A stretch of DNA of 64,000 nt. Origin: Phaeobacter gallaeciensis (GTDB lineage Bacteria; Pseudomonadota; Alphaproteobacteria; Rhodobacterales; Rhodobacteraceae). The notes below the pieces were generated by a model. It did no database searches. It was not told the origin of the DNA and saw only the letters and a program-made list of their open reading frames with translations. The stretch is taken from assembly GCF_001678945.1 (NCBI RefSeq), contig NZ_CP015124.1, positions 2,580,001-2,644,000 of the forward strand, written 5' to 3'. This document shows positions 51,971 through 60,226 of this stretch, piece after piece. Both the position numbers and the translations under genes were made by a program. The stretch's first letter is position 1. Each line of letters opens with the position of its first letter.

Positions 51971-53311
51971 TTAATTCTGGCCGCAGATTTCGGCGGCTTT
52001 TTCGGCAAAACGCAAGGCTTCCGCCGGGGCATGTCCCAGTTGCCGGGCAGGATCAAACAGCGCCTCAGTATCCAGATCGGCAAAGGTGCGCGCTGTAAGG
52101 ATGCTAAGCGGTGTTGCGGTCTCGTTGGCCTCCAGGCAGAGCTTTTTGACGGCGGCCTGCGCCTCCGGTCGGGGCATTGTGGCGGCGAGGGCAAAGCTCA
52201 GCGCCTCGGCGTGGATCATGTCCAGACCGCTGGCGAGCGCTGCGCCCATGGCATCGGCGTTGGGGGTGATCCCGGCGCTCAGATCCTTGGCCATGGCGGC
52301 GGCGCTTGCGGCGCCCAGCACGATCTGTGGCAGGCACATCCATTCGGTGAACCAGGCGGCACCGTCGCGCTGATGCTGCTGCATGGCGGCGCCGTGCAGG
52401 ACCGAGAGAAGCCCCGATCCCTGCCGCGCCAGCGCCACCAGCGCCGAGGGCGCAACCGGGTTCTGTTTCTGCGGCATGGTCGATGAGGCCCCGGCGCCGC
52501 CAAGGCGGATTTCCTGAATGCCGGTCTGCACCAGCGCGATGCAATCCTCACCCATCTTGCCAAGCGCCAGATTGACCCGCACCAGCCAGTCAGTGAGGCG
52601 AAGCACCGGGGTGCGGTCGCTGTGCCAGCTGCGTCCGGGATCGCCCAGAGACAGACCTTCGGCCAGGGCAGTGCGGATCTGCGGCGCCTCGGGCCCCAGC
52701 GCCCCGGCGGTTCCGGCAGCACCAGAGAGTGAGACCAGCAGGCAGGACTGGCGCAAGGCGGGCAGCTCTTCAAGAAGCGCGATCAGTGGCGCGCCCCAGG
52801 CGGAGACCACGGCGCCAAAACTGGTCGGGGTGGCATGCTGGCCATAGGTGCGGGCAGGCATCGGTAGCCCGGCATGGTCTTTGGCCAGCCGGGCCAGCGC
52901 CGTCAGTGCTGCTTTCAAATCGATTTCAACCGCCGTCAGAACCTGCCGCAGCCGCAGCATCAGGCCGGTGTCCATGATATCCTGCGAGGTGGCACCCCAA
53001 TGCACGTATTGCGCATGTTCCGGCGCGTTCATCTCGCTGCGCAGGGCGGCGACCAGCGCGGGCACCGGCACGCCGTTCTGTCCGGTGGCCTTGCGCAGCG
53101 CACCGGGGTCCAAAGCGACTTCCATCACCGCTCGCTGGATGGCGGCGGCGCTGTCGGCGGGGATCACGCCCGCCGCGCCCTGCGCCTTGGCCAGCGCACC
53201 CTCGACCAGCAGCATGGCGCGGATTTCGGCGCTGTCGCTGAACAGGCGCGCAGCATCGCCCGCCGGGAAAAGATCGCCATAAAGCTGGCTGTCAAAGACC
53301 GATCCGGCCAT
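51971..53311 (-). CDS. pcaB: 3-carboxy-cis,cis-muconate cycloisomerase
   Basis: The 446-residue fumarase/aspartase superfamily enzyme closes 3-carboxymuconate to the muconolactone in the protocatechuate branch of the beta-ketoadipate pathway. It has YVHWGATSQDIMDTGLMLRL near residue 95 and the C3 loop GGAGASSTMPQKQNPVAPSA near residue 265 (signature S-x2-M-P-x-K-x-N). ATG at 53311 starts the conserved part; the frame is open to 53356. One base separates it from the upstream hydrolase. Confidence 0.92.
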   Translation of the reverse strand: MAGSVFDSQLYGDLFPAGDAARLFSDSAEIRAMLLVEGALAKAQGAAGVIPADSAAAIQRAVMEVALDPGALRKATGQNGVPVPALVAALRSEMNAPEHAQYVHWGATSQDIMDTGLMLRLRQVLTAVEIDLKAALTALARLAKDHAGLPMPARTYGQHATPTSFGAVVSAWGAPLIALLEELPALRQSCLLVSLSGAAGTAGALGPEAPQIRTALAEGLSLGDPGRSWHSDRTPVLRLTDWLVRVNLALGKMGEDCIALVQTGIQEIRLGGAGASSTMPQKQNPVAPSALVALARQGSGLLSVLHGAAMQQHQRDGAAWFTEWMCLPQIVLGAASAAAMAKDLSAGITPNADAMGAALASGLDMIHAEALSFALAATMPRPEAQAAVKKLCLEANETATPLSILTARTFADLDTEALFDPARQLGHAPAEALRFAEKAAEICGQN

Positions 53312-53312
53312 G

Positions 53313-54023
53313 TCAGAGATCCTTTTCGATCTGGGTGAGCAGATCCGCCAGCGCATCCGGCGCGGCGAAGAACGGGGAATGAGAGGTCTGCATCACATGT
53401 ACGCGGCTCTTGGGCCAGTCCTTGACCATATCGGCCTGATATTCCGGCGGAATGGTCTGGTCATTTGCACAGCGGATATAGGCCTTTGGCGTACCGTCCC
53501 AGTTGGCGCCAAGGGTCAGCGGCGTGTCCTGCGGGCGGATCGCCTGCGGGCAAAGACGTTCCAATGCGTAATCCACCGCCTCTTGCGGGCAATCGTGGTA
53601 GAACAGGCGCGGCACCTCGGCCGGGTCAACCGTGTAGCTGTTGCTGGCTTCGTCCTTGATCGCCGCATGGGCCAGCGTCTGGCGCGGGCCGCGCTTGCGC
53701 ATGTCGATCATGGAAAGGCCCGAGACTGGCACATAGGCGCAGAGATAGATCAGCCCGCGCAGGCGGCTGGGGTCCTTTTCTGCGGCGGCCGAGATCGGAA
53801 AACCCGCCCAGGAATGGCCCAGCACGATGGTGTCCGGCCCGGCGGCCATCAGGATCGCCTCAGCGGTTTCCTCCAGCGTGACACTGGTCAGGTCGCGCCC
53901 GTCGTTGTGGCCGGGCAGGTCGATGGCGCGGGCGGTATGGCCGCGCGCCTCCAGCGCCGGGATCAGGTCGCGCCAGCACCAGGCGCCGTGGCAGGATCCG
54001 TGGATCAGCAGAAAGTCAGCCAA
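53313..54023 (-). CDS. Alpha/beta hydrolase (EstC/hydroxynitrile lyase-like)
   Basis: The 236-residue product starts FLLIHGSCHGAWCWRDLIPALEARGH, quoted by its core HGSCHGAWCW, and has the nucleophile elbow GHSWAGFPI near residue 71 and the acid/His region CANDQTIPPEYQ and TSHSPFFAAPD. It lies between pcaD and pcaB, overlapping pcaD by 8 bases, so it probably acts on an ester or lactone in the aromatic pathway. The exact substrate is unknown. An esterase making a pathway precursor is one possibility. Confidence 0.84.
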   Translation of the reverse strand: MADFLLIHGSCHGAWCWRDLIPALEARGHTARAIDLPGHNDGRDLTSVTLEETAEAILMAAGPDTIVLGHSWAGFPISAAAEKDPSRLRGLIYLCAYVPVSGLSMIDMRKRGPRQTLAHAAIKDEASNSYTVDPAEVPRLFYHDCPQEAVDYALERLCPQAIRPQDTPLTLGANWDGTPKAYIRCANDQTIPPEYQADMVKDWPKSRVHVMQTSHSPFFAAPDALADLLTQIEKDL

Positions 54024-54807
54024 TGTGTCCGATCTCCTTGAGGAAGGTGGTCAGCCGTTCGGTGTATTCATCGGGCTTTTCGACGCAAGGGATGTGGCCC
54101 GCGCGGCGGATCAGGTGGAATTGCGATCCGGGGATCAGATCGACGGTTTCGCGCACCAGATCGGGCGGGGTAGAGCCATCCTCGGCCCCGGCAAAGCCAA
54201 GGCAGGGGAGGCGCAAGCCGCTGGTGGGGGTGTAGAAATCGGTGCCCGCGATGGCGGCGCAGCAACCTGCGTAACCGGCGCGCGATTGCTGCACCAGCAT
54301 GTTGCGCCAGAGGGTGAGTTCGGGTGTGGCGCGGAAATCCTTGCCGAACCAGCGCTCCATCACGTTGTCCGCCAGCGCCTCGATGCCCTGTTCCTCGACC
54401 GCCTTGATCCGTTCCTGCCACATCTCGGCGGTGCCGATCTTGGCGGCGGTGTTCGACAGTACCAGCGCGCGCACCTGATCGAGCCGTTTTACGGCCAGCC
54501 CCTGTGCGATCATGCCGCCGATAGAGAGACCGACAAAGACGCAGTCGCGCACATTGAGATGATCCAGGAGCCGCTCGGCATCGCGTACCAGCGCCCCCAT
54601 GGAATAGGGAGCGGGCGGAACGGTGGACAGACCATGCCCGCGCTTGTCATAGCGGATCACCTTCAGACCCGCAGGCAGGCGTTCGACCACCGCGTCCCAG
54701 ACCCTGAGGTCGGTGCCCAGAGAGTTGGCAAAAACGATGGGCGCGCCGTCCGGATCGCCGTCGACACGGTAGTGCAGCTGGACATCGCCCAGATCCGCGA
54801 TTTGCAT
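54016..54807 (-). CDS. pcaD: 3-oxoadipate enol-lactonase
   Basis: The 263-residue alpha/beta hydrolase opens the enol-lactone to 3-oxoadipate. It has FANSLGTDLRVWDAVVERLP, the RYDKRGHGLS strand, the nucleophile elbow FVGLSIGGMIAQGLAV near residue 92 and the His in RRAGHIPCVEKPDEY. These match PcaD rather than generic hydrolases. ATG at 54807 is preceded by GGGGAGAG at a good distance. The pcaGH dioxygenase and pcaC are not in the window. Confidence 0.9.
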   Translation of the reverse strand: MQIADLGDVQLHYRVDGDPDGAPIVFANSLGTDLRVWDAVVERLPAGLKVIRYDKRGHGLSTVPPAPYSMGALVRDAERLLDHLNVRDCVFVGLSIGGMIAQGLAVKRLDQVRALVLSNTAAKIGTAEMWQERIKAVEEQGIEALADNVMERWFGKDFRATPELTLWRNMLVQQSRAGYAGCCAAIAGTDFYTPTSGLRLPCLGFAGAEDGSTPPDLVRETVDLIPGSQFHLIRRAGHIPCVEKPDEYTERLTTFLKEIGHIG

Positions 54808-54895
54808 GATATCTCTCCCCGTCACGTTTGCGGCGCACCATATCCGCGAAGGCACGGGAAGGTAAAGCAAAGGTCGGGGAGGGACGGGTGCCGCC

Positions 54896-55870
54896 TTAGG
54901 CGTGCTGCTCCAGTGCGCGGATGAACATCGCGGGATCCACATTGCCGCCGGTGGCCACGGCGATCACCGCATCGCCTTGGATCTCATCCCCGTGGAACAG
55001 TGCCGCGGCAAGGGCAGCAGCGCCGCCCGGCTCGACAACGATCTTCAGCCGCAGGAAGGCCAGCGCCATGGCGCGCAGGGCTTCATCCTCGGTGATGACA
55101 ATGCCGGGGCCGCAAAGGCGCGACAGGATGGGAAAGGTGATTTCCCCCGGCGCAGGCGTCAGGATGGCATCGCAGATGGAGCCGGAGGTGGCGGGATTGC
55201 TTTCGACTTGCCCGCTTGAGAGCGACCGGGCCACGTCGTCAAAGCCTTCGGGTTCGGCGGGACGTACCCGCAGACCGGGCGCGCGGGCCTCCAGCGCCAG
55301 CGCCACGCCGCCGGTCAGACCGCCGCCACCGCAGCAGACCAGCACATCGCCCGAGGTGACGCCTTCGGCAGCGGCCTGCTCTGCGATCTCCAGACCAACG
55401 GTGCCCTGACCGGCGATCACCTGCGGGTCGTCATAGGGTTTGACCAGCGTCAGGCCGCGGGTCTTCTCGTAATGCGCGCCGATCTCTTCGCGGCTTTCGC
55501 CTGCACGGTCATAAAGCACCACCTCGGCGCCAAGGGCGCGGGTGTTGTCGATCTTCAGCTGCGGCGCGTCAGAGGGCATGATGATCACGGCAGGGACGCC
55601 ATGGGCCTGCGCGGCGGCTGCGACACCCTGCGCATGATTGCCACTGGAATAGGCCAGCACGCCACGTTTGCGGGTGTCCTCGTCCATTGCCGAGAGCGCT
55701 GCCCAGCCGCCCCGGAACTTGAACGATCCAGTGTGTTGCAGGCATTCGGGTTTGACCAGCAGGCGACGGCCCGCAACCTCGTCGAGGAAGGGCGAGGAGA
55801 GCAGCGGTGTCTTGCGGGCGTGGCCATCAAGCCGCTGGGCAGCGGCTTCGATCATGGAAATGGAAGTCAT
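54896..55870 (-). CDS. PLP-dependent threonine/serine dehydratase family protein
   Basis: The 324-residue fold type II PLP enzyme has the Schiff-base Lys in HTGSFKFRGGWAA near residue 50, SSGNHAQGVAAAA, and the phosphate-binding loop CCGGGGLTGGVALA near residue 182. It lacks the C-terminal ACT domain of biosynthetic IlvA, so a catabolic threonine dehydratase, serine dehydratase/racemase or hydroxyaspartate dehydratase is possible. The stop of the upstream hydrolase overlaps this ATG by one base, which decides the start over the TTG one codon before. Confidence 0.88.
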   Translation of the reverse strand: MTSISMIEAAAQRLDGHARKTPLLSSPFLDEVAGRRLLVKPECLQHTGSFKFRGGWAALSAMDEDTRKRGVLAYSSGNHAQGVAAAAQAHGVPAVIIMPSDAPQLKIDNTRALGAEVVLYDRAGESREEIGAHYEKTRGLTLVKPYDDPQVIAGQGTVGLEIAEQAAAEGVTSGDVLVCCGGGGLTGGVALALEARAPGLRVRPAEPEGFDDVARSLSSGQVESNPATSGSICDAILTPAPGEITFPILSRLCGPGIVITEDEALRAMALAFLRLKIVVEPGGAAALAAALFHGDEIQGDAVIAVATGGNVDPAMFIRALEQHA

Positions 55871-56703
55871 CAAATCTGGTCCAATACGGAATGAATAAGG
55901 GTGAGGGCAGCCGGTTCGTCCAGAAACGGGACATGGCCGCGATTGTCCAGCTCTACCGCCTGCAGGGCAGGCAGGCGGCGCTGCATTTCAAGATAGGTCT
56001 CATGGCTCAGCACATCGGAATTGGCGCCCCGGATTGCGCCGCAGGGCAGCCCCTCGAGCGCCATGAACAGCGGCCAAAGATCGGGGGGCGGGCCAGCCTT
56101 GGCCTGCTCCAGCAGCGCATCGCGCAGGCGTGGATCATAGCGCAAGGCAAGGCCATCCGGCGTTTCGTCGTAGAAGACTTCGACCTCCTCGCGCCAGCGG
56201 GCGGGCGGCACGTCGGGGAAGGCGGGTGCCATCAAAGCCGCCAGAGTTTGCGCAGCCTTATCATAGGTTTTTGCAGCGGGGCGGCGACCGACGTATTCCA
56301 TGATGCGGGCAATGCCACCTTGAGGGATTTCCGGTCCCACATCGTTCAGCACCACGGCGCTAAGGCGGTCCTTTGCGGTGGCGGCCAGCACCATGGCCAC
56401 CATTCCCCCACGTGAGGTGCCGAGGATCGCGGCCTGTTCCAGGCCTAAGTGATCCATCAGTTCGGTCACATCCTGCGCCTCGCGCATGACGTTGTAATTG
56501 GCGATCTTAGGGTCGGGGTCCGATTGCCCGCGCCCGCGCGCATCCAGCGTGATCATCCGGTAGCGTGCGCCATGCGGTGCGAAATAGCGGAAGTCCTGCC
56601 CATCGCGGGTAAGGCCCGGCAAGCAGATCAGCGGCAGGGCCTTACCCTGCGCGCTGTCGGTGTAGTGGAGCGACAGCCCATCCGAAGTGGTGAAATTTGG
56701 CAT
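55870..56703 (-). CDS. Alpha/beta hydrolase
   Basis: The 277-residue protein shows CLPGLTRDGQDFRYFAPHGA, LDARGRGQSDPD, the elbow GTSRGGMVAMVLA near residue 95 and the catalytic His in NRGHVPFLDEP. The product is soluble with no signal peptide. It is translationally linked to the downstream PLP enzyme (TGATG) and lies 33 bases after the haloacid dehalogenase gene. Substrate unknown; ester or lactone hydrolysis is likely. Confidence 0.86.
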   Translation of the reverse strand: MPNFTTSDGLSLHYTDSAQGKALPLICLPGLTRDGQDFRYFAPHGARYRMITLDARGRGQSDPDPKIANYNVMREAQDVTELMDHLGLEQAAILGTSRGGMVAMVLAATAKDRLSAVVLNDVGPEIPQGGIARIMEYVGRRPAAKTYDKAAQTLAALMAPAFPDVPPARWREEVEVFYDETPDGLALRYDPRLRDALLEQAKAGPPPDLWPLFMALEGLPCGAIRGANSDVLSHETYLEMQRRLPALQAVELDNRGHVPFLDEPAALTLIHSVLDQI

Positions 56704-56735
56704 CGGTGCGATGTGCTCCTTTGGGATTGAGGGGA

Positions 56736-57422
56736 TCAGCCCTTGGCGATGTCCGGGATCGTGGTGAGATCATTCAGCACGTGCTGCGGCGTCCAGGGCA
56801 GGCGGTCCATCGGTTCTCCGGCGCGGTTGACCCAGACGGTTTCGAAGCCGTAACCGCTGGCCGCCGCCGCGTCCCAGCCGTTGGAGGAGACGAAGAGCAC
56901 CTCGGACGATGCGCAGTCAAAGCGTTTGCCGACCAGATCGTAGACGCTGGAATGCGGCTTGAAGACGCCGACGCTTTCGACCGACAGGAGATCGTCCAGA
57001 ACCGCGCCCACTCCGGCGGATTGCACGCATCCTTCAAGCATCCCGGGCGAGCCGTTGGACAGGATGGCCGTGTTGAAACCGGCCTCTTTCAGCGCTGTGA
57101 GCATGGCGGGCACCTCGGGGTAGGCTTGAAGTTCCCAGTAGAGCGCCAGCAGACGCTCGCGCAGGGCGTCATCTCCGGCCAGACCGGCGGCCTCCAGCGA
57201 CCAGTCCAGCCCGTTCTGGGTGACCTCCCAGAAATCGGTATGGGCGCCTGTCACCGCACGCAGCCAGGTATATTGGATCTGCTTCTGGCGCCAGTTGGCG
57301 GCCAGAGTTGCCCAAGTGCCCTGAAGCTGCGGGAAGTCCGGCTCGGCCGCGGCCTGCCGGGCGGCGGCGGCAACATCGAACAGGGTGCCATAGGCGTCGA
57401 ATACACAGGTGGTGATGGGCAT
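56736..57422 (-). CDS. Haloacid dehalogenase, type II
   Basis: The 228-residue HAD-superfamily protein has the nucleophile motif CVFDAYGTLFDVAAAA at residues 5-20, motif II ILSNGSPGMLE near residue 115 and the Lys/Asp end FVSSNGWDAAAASGYGF near residue 165. These fit L-2-haloacid dehalogenase, which hydrolyses 2-haloalkanoates, although some relatives act on other substrates. ATG at 57422 is supported by GGAGGA; the frame extends to 57470 without motif support. Confidence 0.9.
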   Translation of the reverse strand: MPITTCVFDAYGTLFDVAAAARQAAAEPDFPQLQGTWATLAANWRQKQIQYTWLRAVTGAHTDFWEVTQNGLDWSLEAAGLAGDDALRERLLALYWELQAYPEVPAMLTALKEAGFNTAILSNGSPGMLEGCVQSAGVGAVLDDLLSVESVGVFKPHSSVYDLVGKRFDCASSEVLFVSSNGWDAAAASGYGFETVWVNRAGEPMDRLPWTPQHVLNDLTTIPDIAKG

Positions 57423-57619
57423 GGGGTCCTCCGTTGCCGCGACTTTGTCATAGGAGGCAGCTTGGAACAAAGCGGGAAGTTGTACCTGTCACAATTGCGC
57501 GAGGGTGCCCGGATGGCGGTCAAATATTGTCTCTGCTGCGGTCCGGGCCGTGGGTTTACATCACAAACAGGTCCTGTAGGGTCCGGCCCTTTAGATTCTG
57601 AACACGAACTGGAGGTCAC

Positions 57620-58048
57620 ATGACCGAGGTAAAGAATGGCGACACCGTGCGCATCCACTACACGGGCCGACTGACGGATGGGACCGTTTTTGACAGCTCC
57701 GAAGGGCGTGATCCGCTGGAGTTCACCGTTGGCGCCGGTCACGTGATCGGCGGCATGGATGCCGGTCTGCCGGGCATGGTCGCGGGCGACAAGAAGACGC
57801 TCGAGATCGCCTGTGATGACGCATACGGTCCGTCCAACCCTGACGCACGTCAGGCGATCCCGCGCGAAGGTATTCCGGATGACATCCCGCTGGAGCCGGG
57901 CACGCAGCTGCAGATGCAGACCCCGGAAGGCCAGGTCCTGCCGGTAACCGTGGTCGAAGCGGACGAAGCGACGGTTACGCTTGATGCCAACCATCCGCTG
58001 GCGGGCAAGGATTTGATTTTCGATATCGAGCTGGTGTCGATCAACTGA
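57620..58048 (+). CDS. FKBP-type peptidyl-prolyl cis-trans isomerase (SlyD-like)
   Basis: The 142-residue product has the FKBP core VRIHYTGRLTDGTVFDSSEG at residues 10-29 and LEFTVGAGHVIGGMDAGLPG. An inserted IF chaperone flap with DAYGPSNPDARQAIPREGIP (about 74-93) is as in SlyD. It ends VTLDANHPLAGKDLIFDIEL. There is no His/Cys-rich metal tail. GGAGG lies 4 bases before the ATG. It acts as a prolyl isomerase and folding chaperone in the cytoplasm. Confidence 0.93.
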   Translation: MTEVKNGDTVRIHYTGRLTDGTVFDSSEGRDPLEFTVGAGHVIGGMDAGLPGMVAGDKKTLEIACDDAYGPSNPDARQAIPREGIPDDIPLEPGTQLQMQTPEGQVLPVTVVEADEATVTLDANHPLAGKDLIFDIELVSIN

Positions 58049-58067
58049 TCTGCGAATTATTCTGCAA

Positions 58068-58084
58068 GGCGGGGTTCTCCCGCC
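58068..58084 (+). repeat. Extragenic hairpin with 16-base core, copy 4
   Basis: GGCGGG (58068-58073) and CCCGCC (58079-58084) pair around GTTCT. The core CGGGGTTCTCCCGCCC lies at 58070-58085. It begins 20 bases after the FKBP stop and directly precedes a terminator. Confidence 0.65.
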
Positions 58085-58086
58085 CG

Positions 58087-58116
58087 AAAAGGCCGGATCC
58101 CAGATCCGGCCTTTTC
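58087..58116 (+). terminator. Rho-independent terminator after the FKBP isomerase
   Basis: AAAAGGCCGGATC (58087-58099) pairs with GATCCGGCCTTTT (58103-58115), a 13-bp stem with a short loop, ending in TTTTCC. Strong in both directions. Confidence 0.82.
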
Positions 58117-58240
58117 CGTTGGGCCCGTTCCGTCGGAGTGGCGCCGCTGCGCGGCGCGAAGGACGGCTGAGAGGCGCCAAAGGGAGGGCTTTGCCCCTCC
58201 TTTGGGCGCCAGAGCCAGTTTGTGTGCGGCCAGAGCCGCC

Positions 58241-58286
58241 TCAAGGGCAAGCCGCACCTAGGGTGCGGCGGCTGCGCCGCCCTTGA
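58241..58286. repeat. Three-way-junction element, copy 2
   Basis: P1 pairs TCAAGGGC (58241-58248) with GCCCTTGA (58279-58286). P2 pairs GCCGCACC (58251-58258) with GGTGCGGC (58262-58269). P3 pairs GGC (58270-58272 region) with GCC (58276-58278). The 46-base length and the P1 sequence equal copy 1 (10373-10418), while P2 and P3 differ in sequence but still pair. GCGCCGC-TGC-GCGGCGC lies upstream at 58141-58157. Confidence 0.6.
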
Positions 58287-58390
58287 CCCGGCTCCGGCCA
58301 AAGGGGGGATGGGCGTTTCGCTTTCTCTACTTGCATGGGCATGAAACTGCGGCTTTGCTGGCCGAGGGGCAAAACAGGGAGACATATGGC

Positions 58391-59458
58391 ATGGCTGCAA
58401 CGGAGCTTATCCGGGCACTGAACCTTGAGGTGCCGATCTTTCAGGCGCCGATGGCGGGGGTCAGCTCTCCTGCCATGGCGGCGGCGGTCAGCAATGCAGG
58501 CGGGCTTGGCGCGCTGGGCATCGGCGCCTCTGGAGTGGCGCAAGCGCGGGAGATGATCCGCCAGACGCGGGCGCTGACTGCGCGGCCATTCAACGTCAAT
58601 GTTTTCTGCCACCGGCCCGCTGTGCCGGATCCGGCGCGGGAGGCGGCCTGGCTGGATCTGCTCGCCCCGGTCTTTGCCCGGTTCGATGCGGAGGCGCCAG
58701 CGGCCTTGAGCGAAATATATACCAGCTTTGTGGTGGACAGGGACATGCAGGAGATGCTGCTGGCAGAGCGCCCGGCGGTGGTCAGCTTTCATTTCGGCCT
58801 GCCTGCGCTGGATGTGATCCTGGCACTGAAAGAGGCGGGTATCTTTCTGATGGCGAGCGCCACATCGTTGGCGGAGGCGCGTGCGATCCGCGACGCCGGG
58901 GTGCAGGCGGTGGTGGCGCAGGGCTGGGAAGCGGGCGGCCATCGCGGCATCTTCGACCCCGCAGCCCCGGATGAAAGGTTGAGTTCCCTTGATCTGACGC
59001 GGCTGCTGGTGGCGGAGGTTGACCGGCCGGTGGTGACAGCAGGCGGGCTGATGACGGGGGGCGATATCGCAGCGGCACTGCGTTTGGGAGCCTCGGCGGC
59101 GCAGCTGGGCACCGCCTTCATCGATTGTAGCGAAAGCCTGGCAGATGGTGCGTACCGCGCCCGGCTGCATTCGAAAGCGGCGGAGGCCACCCAGATGACA
59201 TCGGCGATTTCAGGCCGCCCGGCCCGTTGCCTCGCCAACGATTTCACCGCATGGGCGGCAGAGCACTCAGACGCGGCTGTTCCGGACTATCCGATCGCCT
59301 ATGATGCGGGAAAGGCGCTGAATGCGGAGGCTAACTCGGCCGGGGCCTCCGGGTTTGGCGCGCAATGGGCAGGCCAAGGCGCGCCGCGCGCCCGCAGCGG
59401 TTCGGCGTCGGATATCATGGCAGCGCTGATTGCCGAATGGCGGGTGGCCACGGCATAG
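58391..59458 (+). CDS. Nitronate monooxygenase family protein
   Basis: The 355-residue FMN-binding TIM-barrel protein begins [20 protein letters not shown] and [11 protein letters not shown] and has [19 protein letters not shown] (FMN phosphate and catalytic His region near residue 182) and [21 protein letters not shown] near 215. It oxidises nitroalkane anions such as propionate 3-nitronate by family knowledge. ATG at 58391 is chosen with AGGGAG upstream; the longer frame to 58283 runs through the repeat element. Confidence 0.9.
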   Translation: MAATELIRALNLEVPIFQAPMAGVSSPAMAAAVSNAGGLGALGIGASGVAQAREMIRQTRALTARPFNVNVFCHRPAVPDPAREAAWLDLLAPVFARFDAEAPAALSEIYTSFVVDRDMQEMLLAERPAVVSFHFGLPALDVILALKEAGIFLMASATSLAEARAIRDAGVQAVVAQGWEAGGHRGIFDPAAPDERLSSLDLTRLLVAEVDRPVVTAGGLMTGGDIAAALRLGASAAQLGTAFIDCSESLADGAYRARLHSKAAEATQMTSAISGRPARCLANDFTAWAAEHSDAAVPDYPIAYDAGKALNAEANSAGASGFGAQWAGQGAPRARSGSASDIMAALIAEWRVATA

Positions 59459-59522
59459 TTCAGCAGGGGCGAAACAGAGCGCGGTCCGCGCGCCGGTGTA
59501 ACGAGCAGATGGAGGGTATGAG

Positions 59523-60134
59523 ATGAGCACGCGAATGGAGGATCTGCTGGCCCGGATGCGGGAGCTGCAGGACGAGCTGGAGGATGAAATCGCCGACAAG
59601 CGCGCCGCGTTTCAGTACAAGCTGGAGAACGGCCGCATCGTCTGGGAGGAAGAGGCCCGCCGTCGTCACCGGGCTTTGCGGGTGCGCTGGCTACGCTTTC
59701 TTGCCTACACACGGCCGATGGTGCTGATCACCGCCCCTTTCATCTATGCGCTGATCGTGCCCTTCGTGCTGCTGGACCTCTTCGTGCTTGTCTATCAGGC
59801 CGCCTGTTTCCCGGTTTACGGTATCCCAAAGGTGCCGAGGCGCGATTTTATCCGGATGGACCGGCACCATCTGGCCTATCTCAACGGGGTGCAGAAACTG
59901 AATTGCATCTACTGCGGGTATTGCAACGGGGTGATCGCCTGGGTGCGTGAAGTTGCCAGCCGCACCGAAGCCTATTGGTGCCCGATCAAGCATGCCGCGC
60001 GGGTTGCAGGGGCCCACGCGCGCTATGCCGAGTTTTCCGAATTCGGAGATGGCGAGGGGTTCGAGGCAGGATTGGCGCGCTCCCGCCGTAAGGTTCAAGA
60101 GAAGGATGGCCCGGACGAGGCTGACGGAGGGTGA
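59523..60134 (+). CDS. Conserved membrane protein with CxxCxxC and WCPIKHA motifs
   Basis: The 203-residue product has an N-terminal charged coiled-coil (residues about 4-55), two closely spaced hydrophobic helices (about 66-97) and then a cytoplasmic or periplasmic domain. The latter carries CIYCGYCNG near residue 129 and WCPIKHA near residue 152. The four cysteines with a nearby His suggest a metal or Fe-S site. The tail is acidic and polar. I do not recognise a characterised family; similar hypothetical proteins are familiar from Rhodobacterales. GGAGGGTATGAG precedes the ATG. Confidence 0.8.
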   Translation: MSTRMEDLLARMRELQDELEDEIADKRAAFQYKLENGRIVWEEEARRRHRALRVRWLRFLAYTRPMVLITAPFIYALIVPFVLLDLFVLVYQAACFPVYGIPKVPRRDFIRMDRHHLAYLNGVQKLNCIYCGYCNGVIAWVREVASRTEAYWCPIKHAARVAGAHARYAEFSEFGDGEGFEAGLARSRRKVQEKDGPDEADGG

Positions 60135-60163
60135 GCCGTTTGGGATCGCGCCTGCCATAAAAG

Positions 60164-60196
60164 AAAAACGGGCGTCCGGTGAGGGCGCCCGTTTTT
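60164..60196. terminator. Bidirectional terminator between the 59523 gene and fabI
   Basis: AAAAACGGGCG (60164-60174) pairs with CGCCCGTTTTT (60186-60196). Runs of A and T flank the stem, so both converging transcripts can end here. Confidence 0.85.
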
Positions 60197-60226
60197 CCAT
60201 TGTGAAGGATGCAGCTTGTGGGAACC

